A stretch of 60,969 nt of DNA, taken from the NCBI GenBank assembly GCA_028532765.1, contig JAQQAR010000006.1, positions 1 through 60,969 of the forward strand. Reading direction: 5' to 3'. Made by a program: the position numbers and the translations under genes. Below, one piece after another: positions 44,795 to 53,225 of the stretch (positions are counted from its first letter, which is position 1; each line of letters starts with the position of its first letter). Under the pieces are notes generated by a model. The model had not been told where the DNA came from, did no database searches, and worked only from the letters and a program-made list of their open reading frames with translations. The DNA is from Sphaerochaetaceae bacterium. GTDB lineage: Bacteria > Spirochaetota > Spirochaetia > Sphaerochaetales > Sphaerochaetaceae.

Positions 44795-45766
44795 ATGAAA
44801 AAAACGTTAGTTTTGTTAATGATGCTATCATTGGTTCTTGGTTCGGTATTCGCCCAGGGCGGTACTGAAGTATCTGCTGATAACTACCCAAGCGGTCCTG
44901 TTTCAGTAATTGTTCCTTACAGCGCAGGAGGTGGTACTGATTTGGTTGCTCGTGCTCTGGTGGATGCAGCAAAAGACAACTTCCCGAAGAATATTGCTGT
45001 TGAGAACAGAACCGGTGGCGGTGGAGCCGTTGGAATGTCCTACGGAGCCAATGCAAAGGCAGACGGAAGTGTGATCACAATGGTAACCGTTGAACTTGTC
45101 ACCCTTCCCCATACGGGAACTGGTGCAGGTCTGTACTATGATCAGTTTAAGCCCATCATGATGGTTAATAGTGCTTACAGTGCTGTAACTGTCAAAGCGG
45201 ACTCTCCATACAACACACTCAACGAGTTTCTTGACGCTGCAAAAACAAAAACAATGCGCGTAGGAAATAGTGGTGTTGGTGCTATCTGGCATCTTGCTGC
45301 AGCTGGTTTGGCAAAGACCGCCGGAGTTAGTTTCAACCATATTCCGTTTGACGGTGCAGCTCCTGCAATCACGAGCTTGCTTGGTGGACATATTGATGCT
45401 GTAACAGTCAGTTATGCAGAGGTAGTCAGCCAGGTAAAAGCAGGAAACTTGAAAGTTCTTGCTGTCTTGGCTCCAGAACGCATTCCTGCAACGCCAGACC
45501 TTCCAACTGCCAAGGAACTTGGCTATGACGTAGCTATCGGTACTTGGAGAGGTCTTGGTGTTCCCAAGGATACTCCTCAGCCAATTGCTGACAAGATTTA
45601 TGACATTTTCAGCAAGGCTGCAGCATCTGAAGGTTTCGTGAAATTCATGAACAGCAGCAACAATGTCGTTGATATCATGGACAGTGCCTCCTATGGCGAA
45701 AAGCTGGTCACTGACAATGAAATGTTCAAGACCCTCATTGAAGAGCTTGGACTGAAACAACAGTAA
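44795..45766 (+). CDS. tctC: Tripartite tricarboxylate transporter substrate-binding protein (TctC type)
   Basis: The protein has 323 residues, with GAGAGGT upstream. A signal peptide (VLGSVFAQGG) sends it to the periplasm. VSVIVPYSAGGGTDLVARAL and ENRTGGGGAVGMSYGA are typical of TctC/Bug proteins, which capture a carboxylate and hand it to a membrane TctAB pump. Lying behind kinase and aldolase genes for 2-keto-3-deoxygluconate, it probably binds that acid or a close sugar acid; this is inference. Confidence 0.92.
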   Translation: MKKTLVLLMMLSLVLGSVFAQGGTEVSADNYPSGPVSVIVPYSAGGGTDLVARALVDAAKDNFPKNIAVENRTGGGGAVGMSYGANAKADGSVITMVTVELVTLPHTGTGAGLYYDQFKPIMMVNSAYSAVTVKADSPYNTLNEFLDAAKTKTMRVGNSGVGAIWHLAAAGLAKTAGVSFNHIPFDGAAPAITSLLGGHIDAVTVSYAEVVSQVKAGNLKVLAVLAPERIPATPDLPTAKELGYDVAIGTWRGLGVPKDTPQPIADKIYDIFSKAAASEGFVKFMNSSNNVVDIMDSASYGEKLVTDNEMFKTLIEELGLKQQ

Positions 45767-45833
45767 AAAGCGTTGTGCACCACATGTGCATAAAACATTG
45801 TGGTGCACACTCTCTCCGAAAGGAATCACACAT

Positions 45834-46286
45834 ATGCGAAAAGCAAATTTTATAGTGAGCGGTGTTTTTACCGCATTTGCAATTTTTATCATTGCAGTAT
45901 CACTTACCTATCCCCCAAGCAATCATGGGGTCCCAGGGCCTGGCATGTTCCCAATCATCATCGCCAGCCTTATTATTCTCTCCTCACTGTCTCTGTTCAT
46001 CACTACCCTTAGAATGGGCAAGGAGGCAGATACTTCTGTAGACTTGAAAAGCAAGAATGTGATGAATGTATATGTCACGATGGTCGGGCTTGTACTCTAT
46101 TTCATCTTGCTTCCGCTCGTCGGTTTTGTGACAACATCAATAGTTATGCTGGTTCTCTATATTAAGTGGTTCAGCAAACGTCCCTGGTGGAAAACTATTC
46201 TCATCAGTGTCATTTTTGTCTTGGCAATTTTCTTCTTGTTCGGCTCCGTACTGAATGTCCCGATGCGTTTCGGTATGCTTATATAA
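45834..46286 (+). CDS. tctB: Tripartite tricarboxylate transporter small membrane protein (TctB type)
   Basis: The protein has 150 residues with four hydrophobic segments. ATG 45834 has AAAGGA upstream. VPGPGMFPIIIASLIILSSL after the first helix is the usual TctB pattern. It is the small helper subunit of the TctABC transporter, between tctC and tctA in the same direction. Confidence 0.85.
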   Translation: MRKANFIVSGVFTAFAIFIIAVSLTYPPSNHGVPGPGMFPIIIASLIILSSLSLFITTLRMGKEADTSVDLKSKNVMNVYVTMVGLVLYFILLPLVGFVTTSIVMLVLYIKWFSKRPWWKTILISVIFVLAIFFLFGSVLNVPMRFGMLI

Positions 46287-46302
46287 CAATGGAGGTATCA
46301 GC

Positions 46303-47781
46303 ATGTTAGTAGAAGTATTGACCTCTGTTTTCAATATTCAAATTTTTCTTTTCATTATTCTTGGGGTATTCACCGGAATCTGTATTGGTGCGCTCCCTGG
46401 ATTGACTGCAACCATGGGCGTCGCACTGGTTCTCCCACTCACATTTGGCTTGGAAGCTGTTCCAGGCATCCTTCTTTTAATTGGTGTGTATGTAGGAGCA
46501 ATTTATGGAGGATCCATTTCTGGTATTCTTCTCAGGACCCCTGGTACTCCAGCAGCAGCCGCTACCGCGATTGATGGATATGAATTCTCCAAACGAGGGG
46601 AAAGTGGAAGGGCAATGGGGATTTCCACAATTTCATCATTTATTGGTGGTGTTGTCAGTGTTCTTGCACTATGGCTGATCTCCCCCCAGTTAGCTAAACT
46701 TGCACTCCGCTTCAGTGCACCGGAGTTCTTTCTCTTAGCTGTATTTGGGCTGTCCATAATCGCATCAATCTCTGGAAACAGTCTTGCTAAGGGTGTGCTC
46801 TGCGGAGCTCTTGGTGTCAGTTTATCATTTATTGGAATTGATGGAATCACCGGCTTCCCTCGCTTTACGTTCAACAATATCAACCTACTGAGTGGAATGT
46901 CTTTCATTCCAGTGATGATTGGCTTGTTTGCGATGAGCCAAGCATTTAATACAGTTGAAGGAATATTCACCCCTGATCAGGTGACCCAAAAGATTTCTCA
47001 TGTTTGGCCTAGTAAAAGCGATTGGAAAATCATCTTGAAATATGCTCCTATATCTGGTTTGATTGGAACCTTTATTGGTATTGTCCCAGGTGCTGGTGCT
47101 GAAATCGGGGCTTTTGTCTCATACAGCCAGGCAAAGCGCATGAGTAATCGTCCTGAGCTTTTTGGAACCGGTATCCCTGAGGCTATTGCTGCCCCAGAGG
47201 GAGGAAACAATGGGGTTACCGGTGGTGCTCTTATACCGATGCTAACCATGGGTGTCCCAGGTGATGCTGTTGCAGCTATCATGATAGGAGCCCTCACTGT
47301 ACAAGGCTTGCAGCCGGGCCCCCTTTTGTTTACAGAACATACTACTCTGGTGTATTCGATTTTTCTTGGCATGTTCGTAGCAAATGTGGCAATGGTTGTT
47401 TTGGGTCTCTCCAGCTTGAAGCTGTTTGTGAAAGTTCTTTCTATTCCAAAATCAATCCTAACACCTATGATTTTTATTCTCTGTGTTGTTGGGTCATATG
47501 CTATCAATACAAATTTCTTCGATGTTGGAGTCATGCTATTCTTCGGAATTCTTGGATATTTTATGCAGAAAGCAGATATCTCAGTTTCCCCTGCTGTTCT
47601 GGGATTAATTCTGGGCCCTATGGCAGAGTCTAATTTCAGAAGGGCTTTGCTAATGAGTGAAGGCACCTATGGTATTTTCTTTACCAGTCCCATTGCATGG
47701 GTATTTGTCATCCTTACACTCTTCACACTATTGGGACCAAAGATTGGGGAAATACTGAAAAAGAAAAATCAAACAGCATAG
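46303..47781 (+). CDS. tctA: Tripartite tricarboxylate transporter large permease (TctA type)
   Basis: The protein has 492 residues and about 11-12 helices; GGAGGT lies before ATG 46303. GALPGLTATMGVALVLPLTFG is the family signature near the N-terminus. Further landmarks are YGGSISGILLRTPGTPAAAA and, after the middle, GIVPGAGAEIGAFVSY and APEGGNNGVTGGALIPML. It is the ion-driven pump of the system. The operon ends at the terminator that follows. Confidence 0.93.
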   Translation: MLVEVLTSVFNIQIFLFIILGVFTGICIGALPGLTATMGVALVLPLTFGLEAVPGILLLIGVYVGAIYGGSISGILLRTPGTPAAAATAIDGYEFSKRGESGRAMGISTISSFIGGVVSVLALWLISPQLAKLALRFSAPEFFLLAVFGLSIIASISGNSLAKGVLCGALGVSLSFIGIDGITGFPRFTFNNINLLSGMSFIPVMIGLFAMSQAFNTVEGIFTPDQVTQKISHVWPSKSDWKIILKYAPISGLIGTFIGIVPGAGAEIGAFVSYSQAKRMSNRPELFGTGIPEAIAAPEGGNNGVTGGALIPMLTMGVPGDAVAAIMIGALTVQGLQPGPLLFTEHTTLVYSIFLGMFVANVAMVVLGLSSLKLFVKVLSIPKSILTPMIFILCVVGSYAINTNFFDVGVMLFFGILGYFMQKADISVSPAVLGLILGPMAESNFRRALLMSEGTYGIFFTSPIAWVFVILTLFTLLGPKIGEILKKKNQTA

Positions 47782-47807
47782 ACAGACAACACATATCTAG
47801 ATAATGC

Positions 47808-47845
47808 AAACCCGGATAGAGACACATTCTCCTATCCGGGTTTTA
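47808..47845 (+). terminator. Terminator of the IclR-kdgK-eda-tctCBA operon
   Basis: AAACCCGGATAG (47808-47819) pairs with CTATCCGGGTTT (47832-47843), a perfect 12-bp stem, followed by TTATTTC. It lies 26 bp after tctA. Confidence 0.9.
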
Positions 47846-47917
47846 TTTCTTCAAATATGTAATAAAAAAGGCACACAGTCGTTAGACCGCATGCCCTATG
47901 TATTTTGCTTCTGGCTT

Positions 47918-48331
47918 TTATGCCGCATTGTTGGAAGAGAGAATCTTTGCAATGATCCTTCCGATGGTCTTGCCAAACTGTACGTCGTAGTCCAGCGCAG
48001 CATTGTACACATCGACTTCCTTCTGCTGTTGCAGACTCAGGAAGTACTGATGGTCACAAATCTCGAAGAAGAGGTCTGCTTTCCTTCTACCGGGGAAACT
48101 CAGCTGGGTTGCCCAGTTTTCCATTACTTGGCTGATTGGCTGGTAGATATTACTCATCCAGGAAAAGGTTGCCTCATCCCAGGTAATTGGCATGGAAAGG
48201 TTCTTTCCAAGGAAGTAGCGGTGTCCCTCAATGTGTGAAGCGAGACGTTCATAGTCTGCGTCCAGGAACATGTCAGAGTTCTTGATCATGTACTCAATGC
48301 TTTGTCTTTTCTGTATATCGTGGTTATCCAT
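47918..48331 (-). CDS. Small DUF4032-like protein
   Basis: The protein has 137 residues from ATG 48331 (GGAG 6 nt upstream). The segment ITWDEATFSWMSNIYQPI followed by FPGRRKADLFFEICDHQYFLS resembles the C-terminal part of DUF4032 proteins (..EA..SWY..VY.P.., FPGRTEADLYLWI.H..). The large N-terminal part of that family is absent. Helical and cytoplasmic; function unknown. A promoter is seen at 48368-48396. Confidence 0.7.
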   Translation of the reverse strand: MDNHDIQKRQSIEYMIKNSDMFLDADYERLASHIEGHRYFLGKNLSMPITWDEATFSWMSNIYQPISQVMENWATQLSFPGRRKADLFFEICDHQYFLSLQQQKEVDVYNAALDYDVQFGKTIGRIIAKILSSNNAA

Positions 48332-48367
48332 ATAGGTCTCCTTGTCTTTGTTCTGTATCATGGCTAT

Positions 48368-48396
48368 ATTCTACTGAATTACTATTCGATAATCAA
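48368..48396 (-). promoter_or_regulatory. Promoter of the DUF4032-like gene
   Basis: On the minus strand TTGATT (48396-48391) and TAGAAT (48373-48368) are spaced by 17 bp, 36 bp upstream of the ATG at 48331. Confidence 0.55.
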
Positions 48397-48513
48397 GTAC
48401 TGATAGACTAATGTATTTGTATTGTTCCGCTCTCTTTTTGTATATTTCCGTTTTCTATTATTCATTTTTTTGTTTTTGTATATCTCTGAAGCTTTGTGGA
48501 GACAGAGACCTTT

Positions 48514-48545
48514 GCAAAACGACCCCCCTGAACCAGGGGGGTCGT
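48514..48545 (-). terminator. Terminator after superoxide dismutase
   Basis: On the minus strand ACGACCCCCCTG and CAGGGGGGTCGT form a perfect 12-bp stem with a 3-nt loop, followed by TTTGC. It is 16 bp after the sod stop. Confidence 0.85.
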
Positions 48546-48561
48546 GTAGAGTACAATACGT

Positions 48562-49182
48562 CTATGAAAGGAGTTTCAGGTAGTCTTCTTCTACCTTTGC
48601 CCAATCAAGGACATTCCAAATAGCGTTCAGGTAGTCTGCCCTAAGGTTCTTGTATTTCAAGTAGTATGCATGCTCCCAAACATCGATACCAAGAATGGGC
48701 ACCCCACCCTTCTTGTCCATCAAGGGTGTATCCTGGTTCGGGGTATTTACCACTTCCAGGGATCCGTCAGAATGTGCAACAAGGAATGCCCAGCCTGAAC
48801 CAAATCTTCCTGCTGCCTGGCTGTTCAGGGTTTCTTTTAATGCATCAAGGCTTCCAAAATCTTTCTTGATTCTATCGAGTAATGAGCCTTTAGGTGCATG
48901 AGCGGCTGATGGACTGAGAATTGAGAAATAGAGATTATGATTTGCATAACCTCCCCCATTATTTCTCACAGCAGTTCTGAGCTTTTCGTCGGAGATAGAA
49001 TCGAGGTTCTTGAGTATGTCATCAATGGAGCGATCTTTCAGACTTGGATCCTTCTCTACCGCAGCATTAAGATTCTTTGTATATCCAGCATGGTGTTTCG
49101 TGTAGTGGGTCACCATGGTTAATTCATCGATATGCGGTTCCAACGCATCAAAACCGTAGGAAAGTTCAACTTGCTTAAACAT
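48562..49182 (-). CDS. sodA: Superoxide dismutase (Fe/Mn family)
   Basis: The protein has 206 residues; AGGAGGTATTTC precedes the ATG. It converts superoxide to oxygen and peroxide. Metal ligands are visible: His in MVTHYTKHH, His in GGYANHNLYFSIL, and Asp and His in GIDVWEHAYYLKY. N-terminal FDALEPHID and AGRFGSGWAFLV also fit the family. Which metal is used cannot be read with certainty. For an otherwise anaerobic-looking genome this is an oxygen-defence gene. A promoter and inverted repeat lie upstream. Confidence 0.93.
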   Translation of the reverse strand: MFKQVELSYGFDALEPHIDELTMVTHYTKHHAGYTKNLNAAVEKDPSLKDRSIDDILKNLDSISDEKLRTAVRNNGGGYANHNLYFSILSPSAAHAPKGSLLDRIKKDFGSLDALKETLNSQAAGRFGSGWAFLVAHSDGSLEVVNTPNQDTPLMDKKGGVPILGIDVWEHAYYLKYKNLRADYLNAIWNVLDWAKVEEDYLKLLS

Positions 49183-49213
49183 GAAATACCTCCTATGTAT
49201 CGTATGTCTATTT

Positions 49214-49230
49214 CCTAGTCTTTAACTAGG
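49214..49230. promoter_or_regulatory. Inverted repeat in the sod leader
   Basis: CCTAGT-N5-ACTAGG, a perfect 17-bp inverted repeat, between the promoter (49243-49272) and the sod start at 49182. It may be a repressor site or an mRNA hairpin. Confidence 0.4.
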
Positions 49231-49242
49231 TTTTAGTAAGTA

Positions 49243-49272
49243 TACATAGAATTCTTCCATTAGGCAAGTCAA
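49243..49272 (-). promoter_or_regulatory. Promoter of superoxide dismutase
   Basis: On the minus strand TTGACT (49272-49267) and TATGTA (49248-49243) are 18 bp apart, about 60 bp upstream of the sod start. Confidence 0.5.
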
Positions 49273-49390
49273 TATATAATGGAACACGATTATATTTCAC
49301 GCATTAAACAATTTTTTCCAACCATCTTTACCTTTTTTTATTTTTGCGTTACTGTTTGCTCGTTTCAGGGACGTAAGACCTGTAAGCGAT

Positions 49391-49469
<79 letters not shown>

Positions 49470-49561
49470 GACAAGCCACTACAGAGAAATAAGATACTGG
49501 CAAATATGCTGGTATCTTTTCTTATTCTATCTCACTCACCTACCTCAGACATACATCTAGA

Positions 49562-49573
49562 TCTACATCAAAA
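49562..49573 (+). repeat. Candidate integrase arm-type site, left
   Basis: TCTACATCAAAA occurs here, again at 55432-55443, and in inverted, shorter form at 55463-55472. Repeats near both ends of an island are where tyrosine integrases or excisionases bind. Role inferred. Confidence 0.35.
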
Positions 49574-49582
49574 CTAGTGTCC

Positions 49583-50773
49583 ATGAGACATGAATACACA
49601 CTTTTCAAACGTTATAAAGATGCCAAGAACCATAAAGGCGTTGTTTGGTTCTTCTATTACTACGACGAGGATGGCAACCGCAAAGCAAAGTCAACTGGCA
49701 AAGCATTGAAGCATGAAGCTGTTGTAGTGGCAGAAAAGTTTCTTGCAGAGGACGACCCCAAAGACCAAACACGGAATAACAACAATACCCGAACATTGAG
49801 TGATTATACGAAGACGTTCTTTGTATGGGATGAATGCTTGTATATCAAACGTCAACTTGCCAAGGGAAAGAGATTTTCCAAGACCAATGCCAAATTGAGA
49901 AGAGACCACCTTGTCAATTACATCCTACCCCAGTATGGGAAGCGTTCATTGTCTTCATTGAATCGTGTAGAGATTGAGAACTGGCTGGTATCACTGAAGA
50001 GCATCAAGACCGGAGAGCAACTTTCCAATCAGACGAAGAATCATATTCTCTATGCCTTTCGGACTGTTCTCAGAGAAGCGGAGCGAGAAGGTATTACTCC
50101 CTACAACTGTCTATCGATTGTTGAGTCTCTAGCGGTTCAGCCAAAGACAAGAGATGTATTTTCCCAAACAGAGCTACAGAAGCTGTTCCCGAGCGACCTC
50201 GAAGAACTGACGAAGATTTGGAGAGAGGAAGAGTATGCATATTACTTTTTCATCCTGGCAACAACTGGTATGAGAAGAGGCGAAGCCAGAGCTTTGAAGT
50301 GGAAACATGTAATCGAAGATAAGAAGCGAAATGGATTGTTGATTGAAGAGTCCATCAAGAACGATGATTCCACTGGTAGCACCAAGACAGGGAAAAACAG
50401 AGTTGTGGTATTGAGCCAGAGAGCAGAAGAGATTCTGGAACATTGGAAAGCGAGTACGCCTTTCCATGATCCAGAAGATTTAATCTTCTATGGAAGGAAT
50501 GGCAGCAGACCGATTATGGGAAAGACGCTGCAGAACAGATTTCAGAAAGCTTTGGAAAAAGCAAAGATTGAGATTAATGGAAGGAATCTGGTAATCCATT
50601 CTTTTCGCCACACCTACAACACCCTTCTGAAGAATGTACTTCCCTTGGAGATTCTACAGGAGACTACAGGCCATAGTTCAGAGAGCATGACAGAGAGATA
50701 CAACCACCCTTCTTTGAAGGATAGTTATAGCAGAATCTTAGAGCATGAAGATGCATTCGATGGGCTGTTCTGA
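49583..50773 (+). CDS. int: Tyrosine recombinase (integrase) of the island
   Basis: The protein has 396 residues from ATG 49583 (a GTG at 49577 is in frame). The N-terminus has an arm-binding, three-stranded-sheet-like start (FKRYKDAKNHKGVVWFFYYYD), followed by a SAM-like core-binding domain (about 75-185) and the catalytic domain. Catalytic residues: Arg in ATTGMRRGEAR, His and Arg in IHSFRHTYNT, His in TTGHSSESMTERY with Tyr as nucleophile. It joins attP of the element to the tRNA-Arg site. A terminator-like stem lies 116 bp downstream. Confidence 0.95.
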   Translation: MRHEYTLFKRYKDAKNHKGVVWFFYYYDEDGNRKAKSTGKALKHEAVVVAEKFLAEDDPKDQTRNNNNTRTLSDYTKTFFVWDECLYIKRQLAKGKRFSKTNAKLRRDHLVNYILPQYGKRSLSSLNRVEIENWLVSLKSIKTGEQLSNQTKNHILYAFRTVLREAEREGITPYNCLSIVESLAVQPKTRDVFSQTELQKLFPSDLEELTKIWREEEYAYYFFILATTGMRRGEARALKWKHVIEDKKRNGLLIEESIKNDDSTGSTKTGKNRVVVLSQRAEEILEHWKASTPFHDPEDLIFYGRNGSRPIMGKTLQNRFQKALEKAKIEINGRNLVIHSFRHTYNTLLKNVLPLEILQETTGHSSESMTERYNHPSLKDSYSRILEHEDAFDGLF

Positions 50774-51085
50774 TTATCCCAAAAGATAGTCATTGGTTCC
50801 CGCTACACTAGGTAATTTTGATAAGCAAGCTCACTCAAAATATACGTAGTAGAAGTAAGAGTAAAACAGAATTTTCTTTATTATCAGAGCCTTGGTCAAA
50901 TGCCAAGGTTTTGTTTTCTCTAAAGGACGCCAAAGAGTCCTAATTATGCCTAAACGGCGAGATATGGAGTAATAGATAAACCAGAGAGTTTCATATCTTT
51001 AAAAAAATAATAGCTTTTAATCATCAGTAGGGTTTATAATATAGTAAAATATCATGTATAGAATCTTATACGGAATGGATAAAAG
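50774..51085 (+). other. Intergenic region behind the integrase
   Basis: 312 bp without a gene. It holds a terminator (50889-50918), an inverted 11-bp match to the att core (50927-50937), and an AT-rich stretch before the next gene. Confidence 0.5.
50889..50918 (+). terminator. Intrinsic terminator of int
   Basis: CCTTGG (50890-50895) pairs with CCAAGG (50903-50908) around a 7-nt loop, followed by TTTTGTTTTC. Confidence 0.7.
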
Positions 51086-52069
51086 ATGAAACCTATTATT
51101 GATGATTCAATTGAGGACTATAACGAGTTTATCGATTTTGCCGGTCAGTTTCTAGAAATAATCGATGATATCTACACCGACAGAAGTATTCCAATAGATC
51201 AACGCCCATTTTCTGCTGTATATGAACTCATTAAGTCCGATCACTTTGAGGTACACAATGCAACAAAAGAAGAACTACTTGAACCGCCTTGGTTTTATTA
51301 TTGGTATATCAGAGTTAAAAAATGGTATGTTGATAAATATGGCAAGGAAGCCCTAATTCTCACTAAAAAAGATAATTTCAAATCATATATATTAATAAAA
51401 AATATTCCATATGCATTTCTTGTTCCTACTACTATAAAAAGAAAAGGAGAATCTGCTGATTTATTTGTTCTAAAATTTCCAAATAAAGTATTAACTGATG
51501 AGAACCCTTTTGACTGGGTTGTCTCAGCCCCAATTAAAAATGCCCTATCCTCGGAGGAATTTGAAATGTTGATGCAAGATGCATCAAAAAGAGCAAATCG
51601 TATACGTAATATTCATTCTTTCATCCGTATAGTACCCTCAAAAAACGAAGAAATGAACACTTTACTTCAACATATTCCTGCCCATCTTGAATGGTTTGTA
51701 GATGAGTATCTATTAAATAGAAAAAGTTCTATTGGTATATGGGAATTAAATTTTGCAGTTGAATCCGCGTTAAAATTCAATTATTTCACTAATTCAGGAC
51801 AAAAGGCAGATTATGTTCATGATCTCCAAAAGCTTTATAACAACTGTCTGAAGGCATTGAAAATAGATAGCAAATTACTTAAATATCTGCCATTAACGCC
51901 TATTGCATACAGATATGGAGAAAAAGTTATCAATGACAGTCATGTTATAAGCAATATTTACGATGAAGTTCTGGAAATAATTGAATGGGCATTAAGTACT
52001 TCAAAAACTGATCACAGCGTCTCTGGAGACGGTATAGAAATGGTGATTAGGAATCCTTATTATCACTAG
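51086..52069 (+). CDS. Island protein of unknown function, HEPN-like helical C-terminus
   Basis: The protein has 327 residues and I do not recognise the family. It is acidic at the start (MKPIIDDSIEDYNEF) and cytoplasmic. The middle is mixed with aromatic clusters (EPPWFYYWYIRVKKWYVDKYG). Around residues 224-256, FAVESALKFNYF...DYVHDLQKLY resembles the helical pattern of HEPN-type domains (E..LK....HDL..L). An R-x4-H arrangement (RIRNIH, residues 172-177) is present, but lies outside that part and may be chance. Strongly AT-rich codon use suggests recent transfer with the island. A defence role is inferred from context only. Confidence 0.6.
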   Translation: MKPIIDDSIEDYNEFIDFAGQFLEIIDDIYTDRSIPIDQRPFSAVYELIKSDHFEVHNATKEELLEPPWFYYWYIRVKKWYVDKYGKEALILTKKDNFKSYILIKNIPYAFLVPTTIKRKGESADLFVLKFPNKVLTDENPFDWVVSAPIKNALSSEEFEMLMQDASKRANRIRNIHSFIRIVPSKNEEMNTLLQHIPAHLEWFVDEYLLNRKSSIGIWELNFAVESALKFNYFTNSGQKADYVHDLQKLYNNCLKALKIDSKLLKYLPLTPIAYRYGEKVINDSHVISNIYDEVLEIIEWALSTSKTDHSVSGDGIEMVIRNPYYH

Positions 52070-52219
52070 ATTATTTCTTATATTTTATCCAAATCAAAAT
52101 ATGAAATCACAAGTCTGACTATTTCCCTTACTTAAAATTACATAAAATAAGTAAGATCTTGCTTGTATCATTATCAATGTTTTGACAATCCGTCATTGAT
52201 TCAATTCTATCCAGAAATA

Positions 52220-52882
52220 TTAATTACGTAAGTAATCTGTATAATCTTCAAAATACCAATCAATTTTACTGCCACAGAACCGTACTTTGATTTTTTCCAT
52301 TATTGACTTTCTATGGGCAGCACCGATGAAAAACAATCCTTTCTCAAAGTCGAAATCCTGGCAATACTGGTAAATATTTTGAATCATTTCGAGTTCACGT
52401 TTTTCTATTACTTCAGTCCAATTCTTATAGATTTCAAACAAATCATCTTTTCTAAGTTTCATCAGCGTTTTCTCAATAGCCTCATAGAGTGCAGAATAGT
52501 TATTATTGCAGTAATCGCTATTTAGATACTTGAATCCGTAAAGAAATGTATATTTTGAGTTTAAGTCTACTAGATCATGGTACTCATAACTATTACGCTC
52601 TACCCTCTCGTGTAGTTTGTTATTCTTCTCGAAGAATACAGAGAGATCCATTTCTAAATCTACCGGAATATGCTTGGTTCGATGCTCCTCAAGATAGGTT
52701 ATTATGGTTTTTGTTTCTAAATTCGTTCTAGTTTTATTAATATAATAGTCTTTAAGCATCGAAGGCGGAAGTTCTTCAAAAATAACGTCAGGTTGAATCA
52801 CCTCAATTCTTTGATATAATTGTCTAAAATTACATGCGCCATTCTCAGCATGTTTGGTGCAGATGAGTGTTATATTAGGCAT
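52220..52882 (-). CDS. TraB/TIKI/EreA-superfamily-like protein
   Basis: The protein has 220 residues, on the opposite strand to the rest of the island. The opening MPNITLICTKHAENGACNF with PDVIFEELPPSM, and the late FFIGAAHRKSIMEKI, follow the pattern of the TraB/PrgY/GumN and TIKI protease-like families: a CxxH or GxxH near the start, an E-rich strand end and a second GxxH near the end. YLEEHRTKHIPVDLEMD is a typical middle. Some relatives cleave proteins or esters; activity here is unproven. No ribosome site is visible before ATG 52882. It shares a 343-bp divergent region with the ATPase gene. Confidence 0.65.
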   Translation of the reverse strand: MPNITLICTKHAENGACNFRQLYQRIEVIQPDVIFEELPPSMLKDYYINKTRTNLETKTIITYLEEHRTKHIPVDLEMDLSVFFEKNNKLHERVERNSYEYHDLVDLNSKYTFLYGFKYLNSDYCNNNYSALYEAIEKTLMKLRKDDLFEIYKNWTEVIEKRELEMIQNIYQYCQDFDFEKGLFFIGAAHRKSIMEKIKVRFCGSKIDWYFEDYTDYLRN

Positions 52883-53225
52883 AAACTTTATTTTTGGTTC
52901 TCCTATGGCATTATATTATTAAACCCGACTTATTGGATAAGTTACCACACTTTTAGCTCACTAAAAATATACTTAATTCTATTTAAAATAAAAAAGAGTT
53001 TTTTCATTAACGGAGCATTTCTTAATACTACCACAGTTTCATTCTCGCAAGAGAACGCTAGAGAATTCTAATCAAACCTAATAAATCAGGGTAAAGAGTA
53101 AAAGTTAAGTCATGGGATGCATGTCGCATAATTCTGTTTTTACTATTAGCTATATTATTTCCAAAACCTAATAAATACATGTTATTATACTCTAAGCGAA
53201 TTTTCTGAAAGGATGGTATAAGAGT
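52883..53225. other. Divergent promoter region of the island cargo
   Basis: 343 bp, AT-rich and without a gene. AAACCTAATAAAT occurs twice (53074-53086 and 53164-53176), 90 bp apart. A TTCTC-GCAA-GAGAA hairpin with a GNRA-type tetraloop lies at 53042-53055. TATACT-like boxes occur near 53187. These could regulate the ATPase gene. Confidence 0.45.

Noticed and set aside
44903..45892. Minus-strand frame of 329 codons opposite tctC
   Set aside because: It is antisense to a clear TctC gene and has a biased composition (Cys, Ser, His) typical of a shadow frame.
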